Of a DNA stretch of 64,000 nt, positions 16,523-24,661 are shown piece after piece. Every line of letters begins with the position of its first letter. Positions within the stretch are counted from its first letter, which is position 1. Source of the stretch: Epsilonproteobacteria bacterium UBA4036. GTDB taxonomy: Bacteria; Campylobacterota; Campylobacteria; Campylobacterales; Arcobacteraceae. The translations under genes and the position numbers were made by a program. Below the pieces are notes generated by a model. It was not told the origin of the DNA, made no database searches, and was given only the letters and a program-made list of their open reading frames with translations. The stretch lies in the NCBI GenBank assembly GCA_002382325.1, contig DGAG01000010.1:186001-250000 (forward strand), read 5' to 3'.

Positions 16523-17536
16523 ATGAAAAAAATTGTTTTAGCAAGTGCTTTATGTGCTTCAATGTTATTTGCATCAAACGCTCAATATAAGTATGAAATC
16601 ACCCCAATGCTTGGTGGAACTTACACCGAAGGGAATTTGGACTTAGACAGAAACTATGGCAATATAGGGTTAAGTTTAGGATTTAATTTAGAAGAGTCTC
16701 TTTTTGATCAAATTGAATTGGGAATTTTGCAAAGTTTAGGTGATGTTGATTACAAAAACAGCAACCAAGACACGGCCATTACTCGAATTTTCTCAAATGT
16801 CATTAAAGAGTATCCTTTAGGTGGAAACTCCTCTTTATATGCCTTAATTGGTGCGGGAGTAGAACATTTTACCAATGAACAATTCAATAACGAAACAGGG
16901 CTTTTTGGAAACTATGGGGTAGGATACAAATATACCTTTGAGAACGACATGGCACTAAAGTTTGATTTAAGACATTTAATTGAAACCGACCATGGGGATA
17001 ATAATCTTCTTTATACCATTGGTTTAGCCATTCCTTTTGGACAAAAAGCAGCGGCAGTAAAAGCATCTGAACCCGTTGAAGAGACTCCTGCAACACCTGT
17101 TGTCCAAGATGTAGATACCGATGGAGATGGCGTGGTTGATAGAGTAGATCAATGTCCAAATTCTGAAGCCAATGCCATCGTAGATGAAACAGGCTGTGTT
17201 ATTGCCGTGAATTTAAAAGTTCTGTTTGACTTTGATAAAGCCACCATCAAAGAAGCCTATACTGCCAAATTAAACCGTTTTGCAGAAGTTCTTCAAACGT
17301 ATCCAAGTGTTAAAACCAAACTGTCAGCACACACAGACAGTTTAGGGACAGAAGAGTATAACTTAAAACTCTCACAAGAACGAGCCAATGCCGTTAAACA
17401 AGCGTTGATTAACTTAGGAATTAAAGAGAACCGAATCTCAACGGTGGGTTATGGTGAAAGTAAACCCGTTGCAAGTAACGCCACAGCAGAAGGTCGAGCG
17501 CAAAATCGACGAGTGGAAGCAACCGTTTCAAAATAA
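16523..17536 (+). CDS. OmpA-family outer-membrane porin
   Basis: A 337-residue outer-membrane protein. A signal peptide of about 20 residues (cleavage near SNA/QYKYE) is followed by an N-terminal beta-barrel to about residue 175. A proline-rich linker and a calcium-binding thrombospondin-type-3 repeat (DVDTDGDGVVDRVDQCP) come next, and the C-terminal OmpA peptidoglycan-binding domain (VLFDFDKATIKE, TDSLGTEEYNLKLSQERA, YGESKP, NRRVE) closes the protein. The architecture matches the major OmpA-like porins of Campylobacterota such as CadF/Omp50-type relatives; a role in adhesion would be inference. A good AAGGAGAAA ribosome binding site is present and a hairpin follows the gene. Confidence 0.9.
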   Translation: MKKIVLASALCASMLFASNAQYKYEITPMLGGTYTEGNLDLDRNYGNIGLSLGFNLEESLFDQIELGILQSLGDVDYKNSNQDTAITRIFSNVIKEYPLGGNSSLYALIGAGVEHFTNEQFNNETGLFGNYGVGYKYTFENDMALKFDLRHLIETDHGDNNLLYTIGLAIPFGQKAAAVKASEPVEETPATPVVQDVDTDGDGVVDRVDQCPNSEANAIVDETGCVIAVNLKVLFDFDKATIKEAYTAKLNRFAEVLQTYPSVKTKLSAHTDSLGTEEYNLKLSQERANAVKQALINLGIKENRISTVGYGESKPVASNATAEGRAQNRRVEATVSK

Positions 17537-17544
17537 CTTTTCAA

Positions 17545-17574
17545 CTTAAGCCACAACACTTTTTGTGGCTTAAG
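17545..17574 (+). terminator. Hairpin after the OmpA-like gene
   Basis: A 12-bp stem (CTTAAGCCACAA / TTGTGGCTTAAG) with loop CACTTT, starting 8 bases after the stop. The U tract is poor, but the stem is strong. Confidence 0.65.
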
Positions 17575-17619
17575 ATGCACTGCCTTTATTACTTAACGTT
17601 CCCCTTACACTTATTTCGT

Positions 17620-17625
17620 TATAAT
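17620..17625 (+). promoter_or_regulatory. -10 box of lepA
   Basis: TATAAT 30 bases upstream of the lepA TTG start, in the context CGTTATAATCG. Confidence 0.5.
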
Positions 17626-17655
17626 CGCGAAAATATATAATTATAGGAATTACCC

Positions 17656-19443
17656 TTGCAAAAACATATAAGAAATTTTTCAATTATTGCCCACATTGAC
17701 CATGGAAAATCAACTCTTGCGGATAGAATTATTCAAGAGTGTGGTGCCATAACTGAGAGAGAAATGAAATCGCAAGTTATGGATACAATGGATATCGAAA
17801 AAGAAAGAGGCATTACCATCAAAGCACAAAGTGTTCGATTGGATTATGTCAAAAACGGACAAAAATATGTCTTAAATCTGATTGACACCCCAGGACACGT
17901 CGATTTTTCATATGAAGTCAGCCGTTCGTTAGCTTCATCCGAGGGTGCTTTGCTTATCGTTGATTCAACACAAGGCGTAGAAGCACAAACCATTGCCAAT
18001 GTATACATTGCCATGGACAATGACTTAGAATTGCTTCCTGTCGTCAATAAAATTGATTTACCCAGTGCAGACCCCATCCGAGTATTAGAAGAAGTTGAAG
18101 AAGCCATTGGACTTGATTGTACACAACATAACCTCATCTCTGCTAAAACCGGTCTTGGCGTTAAAGAGTTAATTGATGCCATCGTTGAGCGAGTTCCTGC
18201 CCCACAAGGCGATGAAAATGCCCCAACTAAAGCGTTGATTTATGACTCTTGGTTTGACAATTATCTTGGCGCACTGGCATTGGTACGCGTCTATGATGGG
18301 AGTATTCAAAAAGGTCAAAAAATCAAACTGATGAATACCAAAGTTGAGCATCAAGTTCTTAGTTTAATGTATCCACACCCTTTAAAAAGACAAGATACCA
18401 ATGAAATCAAAACAGGGGAAATCGGTATTGTTGTATTAGGACTTAAAACACTCGATGGTATTGCAGTAGGTGATACAATGACCGATGCTAAAAATCCAAC
18501 CAAAGAAGCCATTGATGGTTTTGAACCTGCAAAACCCTTTGTATTTGCAGGGATTTATCCTATTGAAACGGATAAATTTGAAGATTTAAGGGATGCGTTA
18601 AATAAACTCAAACTCAATGACTCTTCCATTTCATTTGAACCAGAGAGTTCAGCCGCTCTTGGAAGCGGATTTAGAACCGGATTTTTAGGGATGCTTCATA
18701 TGGAAGTTATCAAAGAAAGACTCGAGCGAGAGTTTGACTTAGACCTCATCGCAACAGCACCAACGGTTGTATATGAAGTGTTAAAAAAAGATGGAGAGAG
18801 AATTATGATTCAAAATCCATCAGAACTTCCTGAACCCAACTACATTGAAACCATTTTTGAACCCTATGTAAAAGCCACCATTTTAGTACCCGATGAGTTT
18901 TTAGGCAATGTCATTAAACTCTTAAATGATAAACGTGGTATTCAAAACAAGATGGACTATTTAGGAAACCGTGTTTTACTTGAATACGATTTGCCCATGA
19001 ATGAAATCGTTATGGACTTTTACGACAAACTTAAATCAACCACCAAAGGCTATGCCTCTTTTGATTATGAACCTATTGGGTTTAGACCTGGTAATCTTAA
19101 AAAACTGGACATCAGAGTTGCAGGTGATATTGTCGATGCTTTATCGATAATCGTACCCGAAGACAGAGCGGTCACTAAAGGTCGAGAGTTTATCAAAGCC
19201 TTAAAAGAACTCATCCCAAGACAACTTTTTGAAGTGGCAATTCAAGCTTCTGTAGGCGCAACCATTATTGCCAGAGAAACCGTAAAATCCACAGGGAAAA
19301 ACGTAACAGCTAAGTGTTATGGTGGGGATATTACGCGAAAAAGAAAACTGCTTGAAAAACAAAAAGCAGGGAAAAAACGTATGAAAGCCATAGGAAAGGT
19401 TAATGTACCGCAAGAAGCCTTTATGGCAGTGTTGAAGATTTAA
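17656..19443 (+). CDS. lepA: Elongation factor 4 (LepA)
   Basis: Ribosome-associated GTPase that back-translocates or remodels stalled ribosomes. The 595-residue protein has the G domain (AHIDHGKST near residue 12, IDTPGHVDF, NKIDLP), domains II-IV like EF-G, and the LepA-specific C-terminal domain ending GKKRMKAIGKVNVPQEAF. The start codon is TTG, preceded by ATAGGAAT; no ATG is available before the conserved N-terminus. A small hairpin has the stop codon in its loop. It appears monocistronic. Confidence 0.96.
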   Translation: MQKHIRNFSIIAHIDHGKSTLADRIIQECGAITEREMKSQVMDTMDIEKERGITIKAQSVRLDYVKNGQKYVLNLIDTPGHVDFSYEVSRSLASSEGALLIVDSTQGVEAQTIANVYIAMDNDLELLPVVNKIDLPSADPIRVLEEVEEAIGLDCTQHNLISAKTGLGVKELIDAIVERVPAPQGDENAPTKALIYDSWFDNYLGALALVRVYDGSIQKGQKIKLMNTKVEHQVLSLMYPHPLKRQDTNEIKTGEIGIVVLGLKTLDGIAVGDTMTDAKNPTKEAIDGFEPAKPFVFAGIYPIETDKFEDLRDALNKLKLNDSSISFEPESSAALGSGFRTGFLGMLHMEVIKERLEREFDLDLIATAPTVVYEVLKKDGERIMIQNPSELPEPNYIETIFEPYVKATILVPDEFLGNVIKLLNDKRGIQNKMDYLGNRVLLEYDLPMNEIVMDFYDKLKSTTKGYASFDYEPIGFRPGNLKKLDIRVAGDIVDALSIIVPEDRAVTKGREFIKALKELIPRQLFEVAIQASVGATIIARETVKSTGKNVTAKCYGGDITRKRKLLEKQKAGKKRMKAIGKVNVPQEAFMAVLKI

Positions 19444-19449
19444 TCTTCA
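19433..19449 (+). other. Small hairpin spanning the lepA stop codon
   Basis: TGAAGATT and AATCTTCA pair around the TAA stop (19441-19443). It is short and has no U tract, so a terminator role is doubtful. Confidence 0.3.
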
Positions 19450-19490
19450 GCACATCTTCTACGTTAAAAAGACCGTACATAGTTTTGTGT

Positions 19491-19509
19491 CAATAACTGA
19501 TAGTTATTG
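19491..19509. repeat. 8-bp inverted repeat between lepA and the binding-protein gene
   Basis: CAATAACT-GAT-AGTTATTG. It may be an operator or a weak hairpin. The rest of this 226-base gap is AT-rich, with a repeated TTTTTCAAAA (19527-19536 and 19543-19552) and no small gene that I can support. Confidence 0.35.
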
Positions 19510-19669
19510 CAATTATGACGACAAGTTTTTTCAAAAATAATATTTTTCAAAACTACGTTAATCTTAAAGCTCAGATAAAAGAAATAAAAGACATAATAAT
19601 AATTGTTTAAAAGTGAATATACTTTAAGAATTAAAGAGTACTTCAAATTATTTACGAAAGAGAGAATGA

Positions 19670-20458
19670 ATGAAAGGTTTAAAAAAATCAATAGGTATAA
19701 TTGTATTTAGCTTGAGCATACTTTTTCCACTAAATTTATTTTCAGATACGTTAAGAATAGCTACAGATGAATGGTGCCCTTACGATTGTTTACCAGGACA
19801 AAATGACGGGAAAGTCGGTTATTTAGGTGACCTATTAGTTGAGACAATGAAAGCAAGAGGTCACAAAGTTGAATTCGTAGAAGTTAGTTATACTCGTGGT
19901 TTAGAATTAGTGCGAGAAGGAAAACTAGATGGCACAATGGCTTGTTTCCGAGAAGAAGCCCCTGATTTTGTTTTTCCAGACTTTTCACTTGGAAAAAGCA
20001 ATAGCACCTTTTTTAGCCTTAAAAGTTCTTCTTGGAAGTACACGGGAGTTGAGTCTCTTAAACAAGCTAAGATGATTGGTATGATTGATGGTTATGATTA
20101 TGTTGATCCTACTGTAATGGCGTATCTTAATAAAAGACCGAATAATGTTTTAGCAATGAAGGGTGAAAAGCCATTGGAAAGATTGTTGGAAATGTTAATC
20201 AGCGGTCGAATAACGACTATTATTGAAGATAAAAGTGTTTTAGAATATAAAATCAATCAAATGGGTAAAGCAGATTTAATAAAAATCTCTGGAGTGACAG
20301 ATGTGGTGATTGATGTTTTTGCTAGTTTCTCACCCAAAAAAGAGAGTTCAAAAAAGTATGCGAAAATTCTCTCAGAAGAAACTATAAAAATGCGAAAAGA
20401 TGGACGACTTAAGGCTCTTTTAGATAAATATGGAATTAAAGACTGGCAATCTAAGTAA
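19670..20458 (+). CDS. Periplasmic solute-binding protein (SBP_bac_3 type)
   Basis: A 262-residue secreted protein with a signal peptide (about residues 1-24, ending LNLFS) and the two-lobed fold of family 3 amino-acid-type binding proteins: LRIATDEWCPYDC at the mature N-terminus, GYLGDLLVETMKARGHKVEF, then GKLDGTMACFREEAPDF. Two cysteines in WCPYDC could form a disulfide. No permease or ATPase gene is nearby. The very next gene, 3 bases downstream, is a membrane diguanylate cyclase, so this protein more likely serves as the ligand receptor for the cyclase than for an ABC transporter. The ligand is unknown. Confidence 0.85.
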   Translation: MKGLKKSIGIIVFSLSILFPLNLFSDTLRIATDEWCPYDCLPGQNDGKVGYLGDLLVETMKARGHKVEFVEVSYTRGLELVREGKLDGTMACFREEAPDFVFPDFSLGKSNSTFFSLKSSSWKYTGVESLKQAKMIGMIDGYDYVDPTVMAYLNKRPNNVLAMKGEKPLERLLEMLISGRITTIIEDKSVLEYKINQMGKADLIKISGVTDVVIDVFASFSPKKESSKKYAKILSEETIKMRKDGRLKALLDKYGIKDWQSK

Positions 20459-20461
20459 ATA

Positions 20462-21706
20462 ATGATTAGCTCTGTATTAAAACGTTTTCGTCAAAGTATT
20501 GCCTTACACCTATTAACTACAATTTTTAGCGTATATTTTTTAGTTGCAGTGCTGGTAACAGTTGTGCAACTTTATAAAGAGTATGAAGATACTAAAGCTA
20601 AATTTTATAAAGAGATTCAAACCTTACCAGCTACTTTTAATCGAGGTATTGTTGACTCCGTTTGGACTTACAATAAAGAATTGTTGCAATCTATTTTAGT
20701 AGGTATGCACAATTTACCCATAGTAGTAGGGATTAAAGTTGAATCAATTGATCATAAAATGGATTTACAAATTGGAGCAGTGCTCAACGAAAAAAATGAA
20801 ATAACTTATTATGATTCTTCTGGAAAAGTAACTGAACAAAAAGAGTTTGGGTTTGGTACTGATACATTATTTAAGCATGAATTTCCTATGTATTATCAAG
20901 GGGCAGCTTTTGATCATAAAGTGCCTTTAGGACAAGTTACACTGTATTCCAATAATCAACTGGTATTTGATCGGGTTAAATATGGTTTTATTCTTATTTT
21001 AATTAATTCCATCATCAAAACAATTGCACTTTGGTTTATAATCTATTATTTTATAAAAAAATATTTAGGAGAACCTTTAGAGGAGTTTACAACTAAAATT
21101 CGCAAACAAGATGTGCAGTCTCCTCAAGCTATTGATTTAAACATTCATTGGACCAATACAAATGAACTGCTAATATTAAAAGAGAGTTATAATCAGATGA
21201 TTCGGCGTTTAAATAAGCACAAGCTCCTTAGTATTACAGATAAGCTTACAGGGATTTTCAACAGACTAAAACTTGATAAAGTACTCAATGATGAATTTAA
21301 CCGCAGTAAACGCTTCAAAAGTAATTTCGGTATCATTATTATAGATATTGATTATTTCAAAAGAATTAATGACACTTATGGTCATCAAGTTGGGGATCAA
21401 GTACTTATTCAATTTGCCAAAATACTTAAAGAAAATATACGTAAAATTGATGTTTTAGGACGCTGGGGCGGTGAAGAATTTATAATAATATGTCCAGAAA
21501 CTGATTTTCAGGGCACTATTAAAGTAGCCCAATCACTTCGTGAAATCATTAGTACATATGAATTTCCAATAATTAATACTATCAGTGCGAGCTTTGGAGT
21601 ATCAATTTATGATGGTGATGAAAATATAGATCAAGTTATTGCACGTGCTGATAATGCTTTATATAAAGCAAAAGAAAATGGCCGAAACAAAGTTGAAGGT
21701 TATTAA
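20462..21706 (+). CDS. Membrane-bound diguanylate cyclase (GGDEF)
   Basis: Makes cyclic di-GMP from two GTP. The 414-residue protein has a transmembrane helix at about 15-37, a periplasmic sensor domain to about 172, a second helix (about 175-198), a linker of HAMP-like character and a C-terminal GGDEF domain with the active site GGEEF (336-340). An RxxD inhibitory site (R327, D330) sits five residues before it, so product feedback is likely. The gene follows the binding-protein gene by 3 bases and no other transport gene is present. The pair resembles the NspS-MbaA arrangement of Vibrio, in which a periplasmic binding protein controls a cyclase/phosphodiesterase. Confidence 0.9.
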   Translation: MISSVLKRFRQSIALHLLTTIFSVYFLVAVLVTVVQLYKEYEDTKAKFYKEIQTLPATFNRGIVDSVWTYNKELLQSILVGMHNLPIVVGIKVESIDHKMDLQIGAVLNEKNEITYYDSSGKVTEQKEFGFGTDTLFKHEFPMYYQGAAFDHKVPLGQVTLYSNNQLVFDRVKYGFILILINSIIKTIALWFIIYYFIKKYLGEPLEEFTTKIRKQDVQSPQAIDLNIHWTNTNELLILKESYNQMIRRLNKHKLLSITDKLTGIFNRLKLDKVLNDEFNRSKRFKSNFGIIIIDIDYFKRINDTYGHQVGDQVLIQFAKILKENIRKIDVLGRWGGEEFIIICPETDFQGTIKVAQSLREIISTYEFPIINTISASFGVSIYDGDENIDQVIARADNALYKAKENGRNKVEGY

Positions 21707-21734
21707 TAGATATATCATAATCTCATATTTTTGC

Positions 21735-21740
21735 TATAAT
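21735..21740 (+). promoter_or_regulatory. -10 box immediately before comF
   Basis: An extended -10 (TTGC-TATAAT) ends only 5 bases before the comF ATG. Transcription would start at or within a base or two of the start codon, implying a leaderless mRNA. Confidence 0.5.
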
Positions 21741-21745
21741 TTCTT

Positions 21746-22318
21746 ATGCGATGCCTATCTTGTGAAAAACTCTCCTTTTCCATCATTTGCAAAAAGTGTC
21801 AAAGCACTTTGCTGGTGCCTAATTTCTTTAAAAAAGAGTTAGAAAAAGATTTTTTTGTTTACTCGTTTTACTCTTATGAAGAGATTGAGCCCTATATTTT
21901 GAGCAAATACTATTTTCATGGTGATCGGGTTTTTAATATTTTGGCTAAGCTTGCTTTTGCTAAATTTGCTTCAAATTTTTCTTACCCTTCTTTGGTGTAT
22001 GCCCTACCCATTGACGATCATACACGACATGATTTTTCACATACAGCCATTTTAGCACGACATTTAAACTCACCTTGTATCAAACCTCTTTACAACACGT
22101 TAAAAGCTTCAAATATTGTCAAATATGCGGGAAAAGATTTGGAGTTTCGGCAAAAGAACCCCAGAAAATTTCTCTATAAAGGGTCTTCAAATATTGACGT
22201 TATTTTAATTGATGATTTAATAACAACAGGTGCAACCATTTTAGAAGCCAAAAAACTCCTTAAAAAACACAACGTCAATGTTTTATTTGCCTTAACTTTA
22301 TGTGCATTTCGTTCGTAA
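21746..22318 (+). CDS. ComF-family phosphoribosyltransferase-like protein
   Basis: A 190-residue cytoplasmic protein with an N-terminal zinc ribbon (C3, C6, C15, C18) and a type-I phosphoribosyltransferase fold with the PRPP loop VILIDDLITTGAT (152-164). ComF proteins are linked to DNA uptake in competent bacteria, though the exact function is unclear. The start cannot be moved downstream without losing C3 and C6. There is no Shine-Dalgarno sequence before the ATG and a TATAAT box ends 5 bases upstream, so translation is probably leaderless. Confidence 0.85.
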   Translation: MRCLSCEKLSFSIICKKCQSTLLVPNFFKKELEKDFFVYSFYSYEEIEPYILSKYYFHGDRVFNILAKLAFAKFASNFSYPSLVYALPIDDHTRHDFSHTAILARHLNSPCIKPLYNTLKASNIVKYAGKDLEFRQKNPRKFLYKGSSNIDVILIDDLITTGATILEAKKLLKKHNVNVLFALTLCAFRS

Positions 22319-22356
22319 ATGGTTTTTATCTTAAGTGTTTAACATCTACATTAAGC

Positions 22357-22362
22357 TATAAT
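22357..22362 (+). promoter_or_regulatory. -10 box of the hisH operon
   Basis: TATAAT in the context AAGCTATAATCTTG, 26 bases before the hisH ATG. Confidence 0.55.
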
Positions 22363-22388
22363 CTTGCCATATAAAAGCAGGATAAAGA

Positions 22389-22997
22389 ATGATAGGAATT
22401 ATTGATTATAATATGGGAAATTTGGCCAGTGTGTACAACGCGTGTCATTTGCTTGACGCCAAAGCGCACATTGTAAAAGATCCCAATGAACTCAAAAACT
22501 ACGAACGAATTATTTTACCCGGAGTGGGTGCTTTTGGCGATGCCATGAAAAATTTAAACCAAACGGGTATGAAAGAAGCTGTTTTAGAATATGCACAAAG
22601 CGGTAAACCTATGATGGGCATTTGCTTAGGTATGCAACTGTTATTTGAATCTTCACAAGAGTTTGGAAGCCACTCAGGGTTGAGTCTTATTAAAGGCAAT
22701 ATCGTTAAGTTTGACCCAACAAAAATGCACGAAGATTTTAAAATTCCTCATATGGGATGGAACACCATACAAAACAAAACCAGTATGCTTTTTCATGGAT
22801 TGGAAAATCCATACCTCTATTTTGTACATTCATACCATGTGGAAACGTCTGACTCTAATGTGATTGGATATACACAATACGGCTATAAATTTGCCAGTGC
22901 AGTTAATAAAGATAATATCTATGGCATCCAACCTCATCCTGAAAAATCACACGACAATGGATTACGTATTTTAAAGAATTTTATGTCAATAAAATAA
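22389..22997 (+). CDS. hisH: Imidazole glycerol phosphate synthase, glutaminase subunit
   Basis: Class I glutamine amidotransferase that supplies ammonia to HisF in histidine synthesis. The 202-residue protein has the catalytic triad C79 (MGICLGMQ), H183 and E185 (QPHPEKS). It is preceded by AGGATAAAG. The following genes are an epimerase-like SDR and hisA, closely spaced, so the operon is hisH-SDR-hisA; hisF is not in the window. Confidence 0.95.
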   Translation: MIGIIDYNMGNLASVYNACHLLDAKAHIVKDPNELKNYERIILPGVGAFGDAMKNLNQTGMKEAVLEYAQSGKPMMGICLGMQLLFESSQEFGSHSGLSLIKGNIVKFDPTKMHEDFKIPHMGWNTIQNKTSMLFHGLENPYLYFVHSYHVETSDSNVIGYTQYGYKFASAVNKDNIYGIQPHPEKSHDNGLRILKNFMSIK

Positions 22998-23009
22998 AAA
23001 GGACTCACC

Positions 23010-23873
23010 ATGAAAACGATTGCAATAGCGGGAGCTTCTGGATTTGTAGGAACACATCTCAAAGATTTTTTTACACAGTTGGGTTACACCGTTTCTAAAA
23101 TTTCACGAGAAGAGTTAGCCAATACTGAACTTTTAACACAAAAATTTGAAAAAACCGATATTGTTATTAACCTTTCTGGTGCCAATATTATTCATCGTTG
23201 GAGTGACGAGTATAAAAAAGAGTTGTATCACAGCCGAATAGATACCACCCAAAAAATAGTAACTGCCATTAAAAATGCAACAAACAAACCCCAAGTTTTA
23301 GTCTCAACTTCAGCCGTAGGAATTTACTCCAATCAAAAAATCAACAGTGAAGAAGAGTATGAATACGGTAAAAACTTCTTGGCAAAATTGTGTAAAACAT
23401 GGGAAAGTGAAGCCTTAAAAGCCAAAGATGACACACGCGTTGTTATTTTTAGATTTGGAATTGTATTGGGGAAAAATGGTGGTGCGTTACAAAGTATGTT
23501 ATTGCCTTTTAAATTGGGTCTTGGTGGAACCATTGGTAATGGAAATCAATATTTTTCATTTGTCCATATTGAAGATTTAAAAAATGCCTTTAACTTTGTC
23601 ATAGAAAATGAAAAGTTAAGTGGAGCATTTAATTTAGGTGCACCCCAACCTACGACCAACAAAGGGTTAACCAAAGCCTTAGGAAAAACACTCAACCGAC
23701 CAACACTCTTTCCTGTGCCACACTTTGTGCTTAAGCTCATGTATGGAGAAGGGGCAACGGTTTTAACCGATGGGCAAAGTATGATTCCCCAACGTTTGGA
23801 AGAGAATGGCTTTAAATTTCAATTTAAAACCATTGAAGAGACCATAGAAAATTTATTAGGAGAGAAGAATTAA
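23010..23873 (+). CDS. TIGR01777-type NAD(P)-dependent epimerase/dehydratase
   Basis: A 287-residue extended short-chain dehydrogenase of the SDR39U1 (YfcH-like) group. The Rossmann motif is AGASGFVGTHL (residues 7-17). The family's NLSGANI segment and the conserved Ser-Arg-Ile run (YHSRIDTT) follow, and a C-terminal DUF1731-like segment covers about residues 225-280. The biological role of the family is unknown. It lies between hisH and hisA, and its stop overlaps the hisA start by one base (TAATG), so it is certainly co-translated with histidine genes, but nothing suggests it is part of the pathway. Confidence 0.88.
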   Translation: MKTIAIAGASGFVGTHLKDFFTQLGYTVSKISREELANTELLTQKFEKTDIVINLSGANIIHRWSDEYKKELYHSRIDTTQKIVTAIKNATNKPQVLVSTSAVGIYSNQKINSEEEYEYGKNFLAKLCKTWESEALKAKDDTRVVIFRFGIVLGKNGGALQSMLLPFKLGLGGTIGNGNQYFSFVHIEDLKNAFNFVIENEKLSGAFNLGAPQPTTNKGLTKALGKTLNRPTLFPVPHFVLKLMYGEGATVLTDGQSMIPQRLEENGFKFQFKTIEETIENLLGEKN

Positions 23874-24580
23874 TGGATATTTTACCGGCGATTGATTTAA
23901 AAGATGGAAAAGCAGTACGTTTAAGTAAAGGGCTTATGGAGAGCGCAAAAATTTACTCAGATGAACCATGGCAAGTGGCAAAACGATTTGAAGAGTTAGG
24001 CTCAAAGTGGCTTCATATTGTGGATTTAAATGGTGCGTTTGCAGGAACTCCTGCCAATTTGGAACAAATCAAAAAAATACGAGAAAATTGTAATCTAAAA
24101 ATAGAACTCGGTGGCGGTATTCGAGACGAAGAAACCATCAAAATGTATTTGGAACTTGGCGTTGACAGACTTATTTTAGGTTCAATTGCAGTAAAAGACC
24201 CACAATTTGTCAAAGATATGGCCGCCAAATACCCCATTGCCGTAGGAATTGATGCGTTAAATGGCATGGTTGCCGTTGAGGGTTGGGCAGAAGTTTCAAC
24301 CATGGAAGCAACAACTTTAGCCAAAAAATTTGCTAATGCCGGTGTTGAAGCCATTATTTGTACCGATATTTCAAAAGACGGTATGCTGTGTGGAGTCAAT
24401 GTTGAATTTACACAAGATATTGCCCATGCCAGTGGCATTGATACGATTGCCAGTGGGGGAGTGAAAGATATTCAAGACGTTATCAATTGTAAAAACAACG
24501 GCAATATTGCAGGTGTGATTGTGGGAAAAGCTTTTTATGAAGGAACACTCAATTTAGAAGAAGCATTTAAAGTTTTATAA
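23873..24580 (+). CDS. hisA: Phosphoribosylformimino-AICAR ribotide isomerase
   Basis: Fourth step of histidine synthesis (ProFAR to PRFAR). The 235-residue beta/alpha barrel begins DILPAIDLKDG with catalytic D8, and the second catalytic aspartate lies in VGIDALNG (about 127). The phosphate loops GGGIRDEETIK and ASGGVKDI are intact. It overlaps the SDR gene by one base. Confidence 0.96.
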   Translation: MDILPAIDLKDGKAVRLSKGLMESAKIYSDEPWQVAKRFEELGSKWLHIVDLNGAFAGTPANLEQIKKIRENCNLKIELGGGIRDEETIKMYLELGVDRLILGSIAVKDPQFVKDMAAKYPIAVGIDALNGMVAVEGWAEVSTMEATTLAKKFANAGVEAIICTDISKDGMLCGVNVEFTQDIAHASGIDTIASGGVKDIQDVINCKNNGNIAGVIVGKAFYEGTLNLEEAFKVL

Positions 24581-24661
24581 ATTTTTCCTTAACTCTTTAT
24601 TTTAATCCAATATCAAAATATTTTTATGATATTATACGTAAAAATTTTCAAAGGTTGTTGA

